A stretch of 6,620 bases of DNA from DATKYV01 sp035528275 (GTDB lineage Bacteria > Acidobacteriota > Terriglobia > UBA7540), in NCBI GenBank assembly GCA_035528275.1, contig DATKYV010000136.1, positions 1 to 6,620 on the forward strand. The letters are read 5' to 3'. Positions 5,185 through 6,620 of the stretch are shown one piece after another; within the stretch, counting starts at the first letter, position 1, and every line of letters starts with the position of its first letter. Both the position numbers and the translations under genes were made by a program. The notes beneath the pieces were generated by a model, which saw nothing but the letters and a program-made list of their open reading frames with translations, was not told the DNA's origin and searched no databases.

Positions 5185-5662
5185 GCCGGACCTTCTTGCT
5201 ATCCTGCGCACCCTGCTTCGCCACCGCGTGGATTTCATCATCGTGGGCGGAGTCGCCGCCGTTCTGCACGGCGCCCCGATTTCCACATTTGACCTGGATT
5301 TGGTCCACCGTCGGGAGCCGGACAACATCGATCGGCTCATGAAAGCCCTGGCGGTGCTCGAAGCGCGTTATCGCACCCCCGGCAGTGCGACGCGCACGCC
5401 TGCTCGTTCCCACCTTTCGTCTCCGGGACATCAGCTCCTCATGACCCGTGCTGGGCCGCTTGACCTGCTGGGGACCATCGGCCAAGGCCTCGGATACGAC
5501 GAACTGATACGGGATGCAGTTGAAATGCGCGTTGGCCCGGGGCTCAAAGTCCACGTGCTCGGCCTTTCCGCCTTGATCGGAGCCAAAGAAGAGCTTGGCC
5601 ACGACAAAGACAGGGCGGTCTTGGCGGTCCTTCGCAGGACGCTTGAAGAGAAAAGCGAATAA
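5171..5662 (+). CDS. Nucleotidyltransferase-fold protein (AbiEii/MNT-like)
   Basis: A 163-residue protein of the DNA polymerase beta-like nucleotidyltransferase superfamily. Members of the AbiEii/MenT and MNT branches transfer nucleotides to tRNA or proteins and act as toxins or antitoxins. The signature is clear: FIIVGGVAAVLHG (22-34), then the catalytic pair Asp41 and Asp43 in TFDLDL, with a likely third carboxylate Asp98 in GPLDLLG. The C-terminal LSALIGAKEELGHDKDRAVLAVL (about 134-156) follows a pattern common in this group, the AKE..G..KD segment. Catalytic residues are intact. The start is GTG 5171, with ATGAGG (5158-5163) 7 bases upstream; it overlaps the preceding small gene by 14 bases. 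The substrate cannot be told from sequence. No HEPN partner follows, and the next gene (yggX) is 229 bases away, so the unit has two genes. Fold assignment is firm; the toxin role is inference. Confidence 0.85.
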   Translation: MRKSKPDLLAILRTLLRHRVDFIIVGGVAAVLHGAPISTFDLDLVHRREPDNIDRLMKALAVLEARYRTPGSATRTPARSHLSSPGHQLLMTRAGPLDLLGTIGQGLGYDELIRDAVEMRVGPGLKVHVLGLSALIGAKEELGHDKDRAVLAVLRRTLEEKSE

Positions 5663-5771
5663 GATGCGCGATCCTGAAAGCTCATCTCATACACAAGGCG
5701 GGATTGCCCCTCACTGCTGGTTAAGGTAAATACAAACTCGTTCCGAAGCGGGTCCCACCGGGATTCTTCTG
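5663..5771. other. Spacer after the nucleotidyltransferase gene
   Basis: No gene is evident in the 229-base gap before yggX. A fold-back can be drawn at 5745-5769: GAAG pairs with CTTC, and TCCC (5753-5756) pairs with GGGA (5760-5763) around ACC. It ends just ahead of the yggX -10 box and could be an operator or the tail of the upstream transcript; without a T tract I do not call it a terminator. Nothing else stands out. Confidence 0.35.
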
Positions 5772-5777
5772 TATAAT
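5772..5777 (+). promoter_or_regulatory. Probable -10 box of the yggX promoter
   Basis: A perfect TATAAT, 114 bases before the yggX start codon. The -35 region is not recognisable at the standard spacing, so another factor may help, or the box may be fortuitous. It would give a leader of roughly 105 bases, in which I see no known riboswitch. Confidence 0.45.
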
Positions 5778-5891
5778 AGTGCGGCGTGCATTTGGGGCAG
5801 CGATTCAAGGGAAAGCCCGGCGGGTCGCAGCAATTGCCGAACGGCCCGTGCCTGATGTGTCTGCAATATAGTCAAGAACGGAGGGATTTCT

Positions 5892-6173
5892 ATGGCACAG
5901 CGGATGGTCAAATGCGTTCTCTTGAAGAAAGAACTTCCCGGGCTGGATGAGTCCCCGTGGGCTGGCGAGCTCGGCCAGCGGATCTACGAGAACGTTTCTC
6001 AGGAAGCTTGGAAGCTCTGGGTGGAACGCCTGAAGATGATGATCAACGAGTATCGGCTGATGCCGGCGCGGAAGGAGCACCAGGAAATCATCGCCCAGCA
6101 GATGGAAAAGTTTTTCTTCGAAGAAGGCGCCGCCCCGCCTCCCGACTACGTCCCGCCGGAGACCAAAACGTAA
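5892..6173 (+). CDS. yggX: Fe(2+)-trafficking / oxidative damage protection protein YggX
   Basis: A 93-residue cytoplasmic protein of the YggX family, which in enterobacteria protects iron-sulfur clusters from superoxide and is proposed to move Fe(II). The whole family pattern is present: the conserved cysteine Cys8 near the N-terminus (KCVLLKKELPGL), PWAGELGQRIYENVSQEAWKLW (22-43), the MMINEYRL segment and the helix ending QQMEKFFFEEG. The length is close to that of the E. coli protein. The start is supported by a strong ribosome binding site, GGAGGG at 5880-5885, 6 bases before the ATG. The tail is proline-rich (PPPDYVPPE). It stands as its own transcription unit behind a TATAAT box, or leads into the cysteine-desulfurase-like gene 105 bases downstream. 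Confidence 0.95.
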   Translation: MAQRMVKCVLLKKELPGLDESPWAGELGQRIYENVSQEAWKLWVERLKMMINEYRLMPARKEHQEIIAQQMEKFFFEEGAAPPPDYVPPETKT

Positions 6174-6278
6174 TCTCCCGACGCCTCGTCTCCCGCATCA
6201 CCCCAGTTCCTGAACGTTGACCCCACCAACATTCCTGAAGTACGCTTCGCAAAGGTTTCTGAACTGGAAGGAGCACAT

Positions 6279-6620
6279 ATGTCCACCCTCGACGTCGCAT
6301 GGTGTCGCGCGCAGTTTCCGGCGTTGGCGCAGAAGGTGAATGGCCATCCGGCCGTCTTCTTGGACGGGCCGGGAGGCACGCAGGTGCCGCAGTCGGTCAT
6401 CAACGCGATGTGCGACTACCTGGTGCGCTCGAACGCCAACACGCACGGGGCGTTCGCGACCAACCGGCGCAGTGATGAAATCCTTGCTGAAGCGCACGCT
6501 GCGATGGCCGACCTGCTCGGCTGCAACGCGGACGAAGTCGTCTTTGGACCCAACATGACAACCCTCACCTTTGCGCTCAGCCGCGCCATCGGCCGCGAGC
6601 TGCACAACGGGGATGAGGTG
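6279..6620 (+). CDS. Cysteine-desulfurase-like class V aminotransferase, 3' end outside the window
   Basis: The first 114 codons of a PLP-dependent fold-type I enzyme of the class V aminotransferase/cysteine desulfurase group. The translated N-terminus has FLDGPGGTQVP (27-37), NANTHGAF (52-59) and the segment FGPNMTTLTFALSRA (89-103), whose NMTT part binds the cofactor phosphate in this group. The pattern fits the cysteine-desulfurase-like subfamily better than true IscS or SufS, so sulfur transfer to iron-sulfur clusters is possible but not shown. The catalytic PLP lysine and any active-site cysteine lie beyond the window. The start is well supported by GGAAGGAG at 6266-6273, 5 bases before the ATG. 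The frame is open to the last base. Its position after yggX is suggestive of iron-sulfur or oxidative-stress work. Confidence 0.88.
   Translation, partial: MSTLDVAWCRAQFPALAQKVNGHPAVFLDGPGGTQVPQSVINAMCDYLVRSNANTHGAFATNRRSDEILAEAHAAMADLLGCNADEVVFGPNMTTLTFALSRAIGRELHNGDEV

Noticed and set aside
5156..5602. Minus-strand open frame of 148 codons opposite the nucleotidyltransferase
   Set aside because: The + strand carries the nucleotidyltransferase signature with intact Asp residues; the opposite frame is a by-product.
5778..5891. Riboswitch in the yggX leader
   Set aside because: Some fold-back is possible, but the sequence does not show the conserved core of the c-di-GMP, TPP or fluoride classes that I compared it with.
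5786..5950. 54-codon open frame from GTG 5786 containing a PCLMC cysteine pair
   Set aside because: It lacks a ribosome binding site, overlaps the start of yggX in another frame and shows no family pattern.

Overview
The window is a GC-rich bacterial chromosome segment with every supported gene on the + strand. Acidobacteriota is the best guess, at moderate confidence. The support is a degenerate heptad repeat of the TCAGTNG type in intergenic spacers, which I associate with that phylum, together with the mix of a Rieske ferredoxin, YggX, ComM and HicBA. No rRNA or other phylogenetic marker is present to settle it.

Left part (1-2017): the 3' part of nuoB (complex I subunit carrying cluster N2), then a small Rieske [2Fe-2S] ferredoxin. 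A 229-base spacer follows, bounded by heptad repeats in opposite orientations, and then a complete mutM (formamidopyrimidine-DNA glycosylase).

Middle (2103-3422): an unrecognised 85-residue protein gene, a lower-GC segment with a HicB-HicA toxin-antitoxin pair, and then a second copy of the last 54 bases of the 85-residue gene, including its stop codon. The toxin-antitoxin segment therefore sits between two 54-base direct repeats (2309-2362 and 3227-3280; 52 of 54 identical). This looks like a small acquired island that duplicated, or brought its own copy of, the 3' end of its target gene. No integrase or transposase is visible.

Right part (3423-6620): a full-length comM (AAA+ Mg-chelatase-like helicase of natural transformation) behind an extended -10 promoter. 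Forty bases later comes a tight two-gene unit: a 62-residue protein with a very basic N-terminus and a nucleotidyltransferase-fold protein overlapping it by 14 bases. That pair resembles a toxin-antitoxin or abortive-infection module, but its small partner matches neither HEPN nor AbiEi antitoxins as I know them, so it is the best candidate here for an undescribed system. The window ends with yggX (iron-trafficking/oxidative damage protection) and the first 114 codons of a class V aminotransferase-fold, cysteine-desulfurase-like gene.

Functionally, several genes concern iron-sulfur or redox work (nuoB, Rieske ferredoxin, yggX, the cysteine-desulfurase-like gene) or DNA repair and uptake (mutM, comM). 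Two small accessory modules (HicBA and the nucleotidyltransferase pair) are interspersed on either side of comM.
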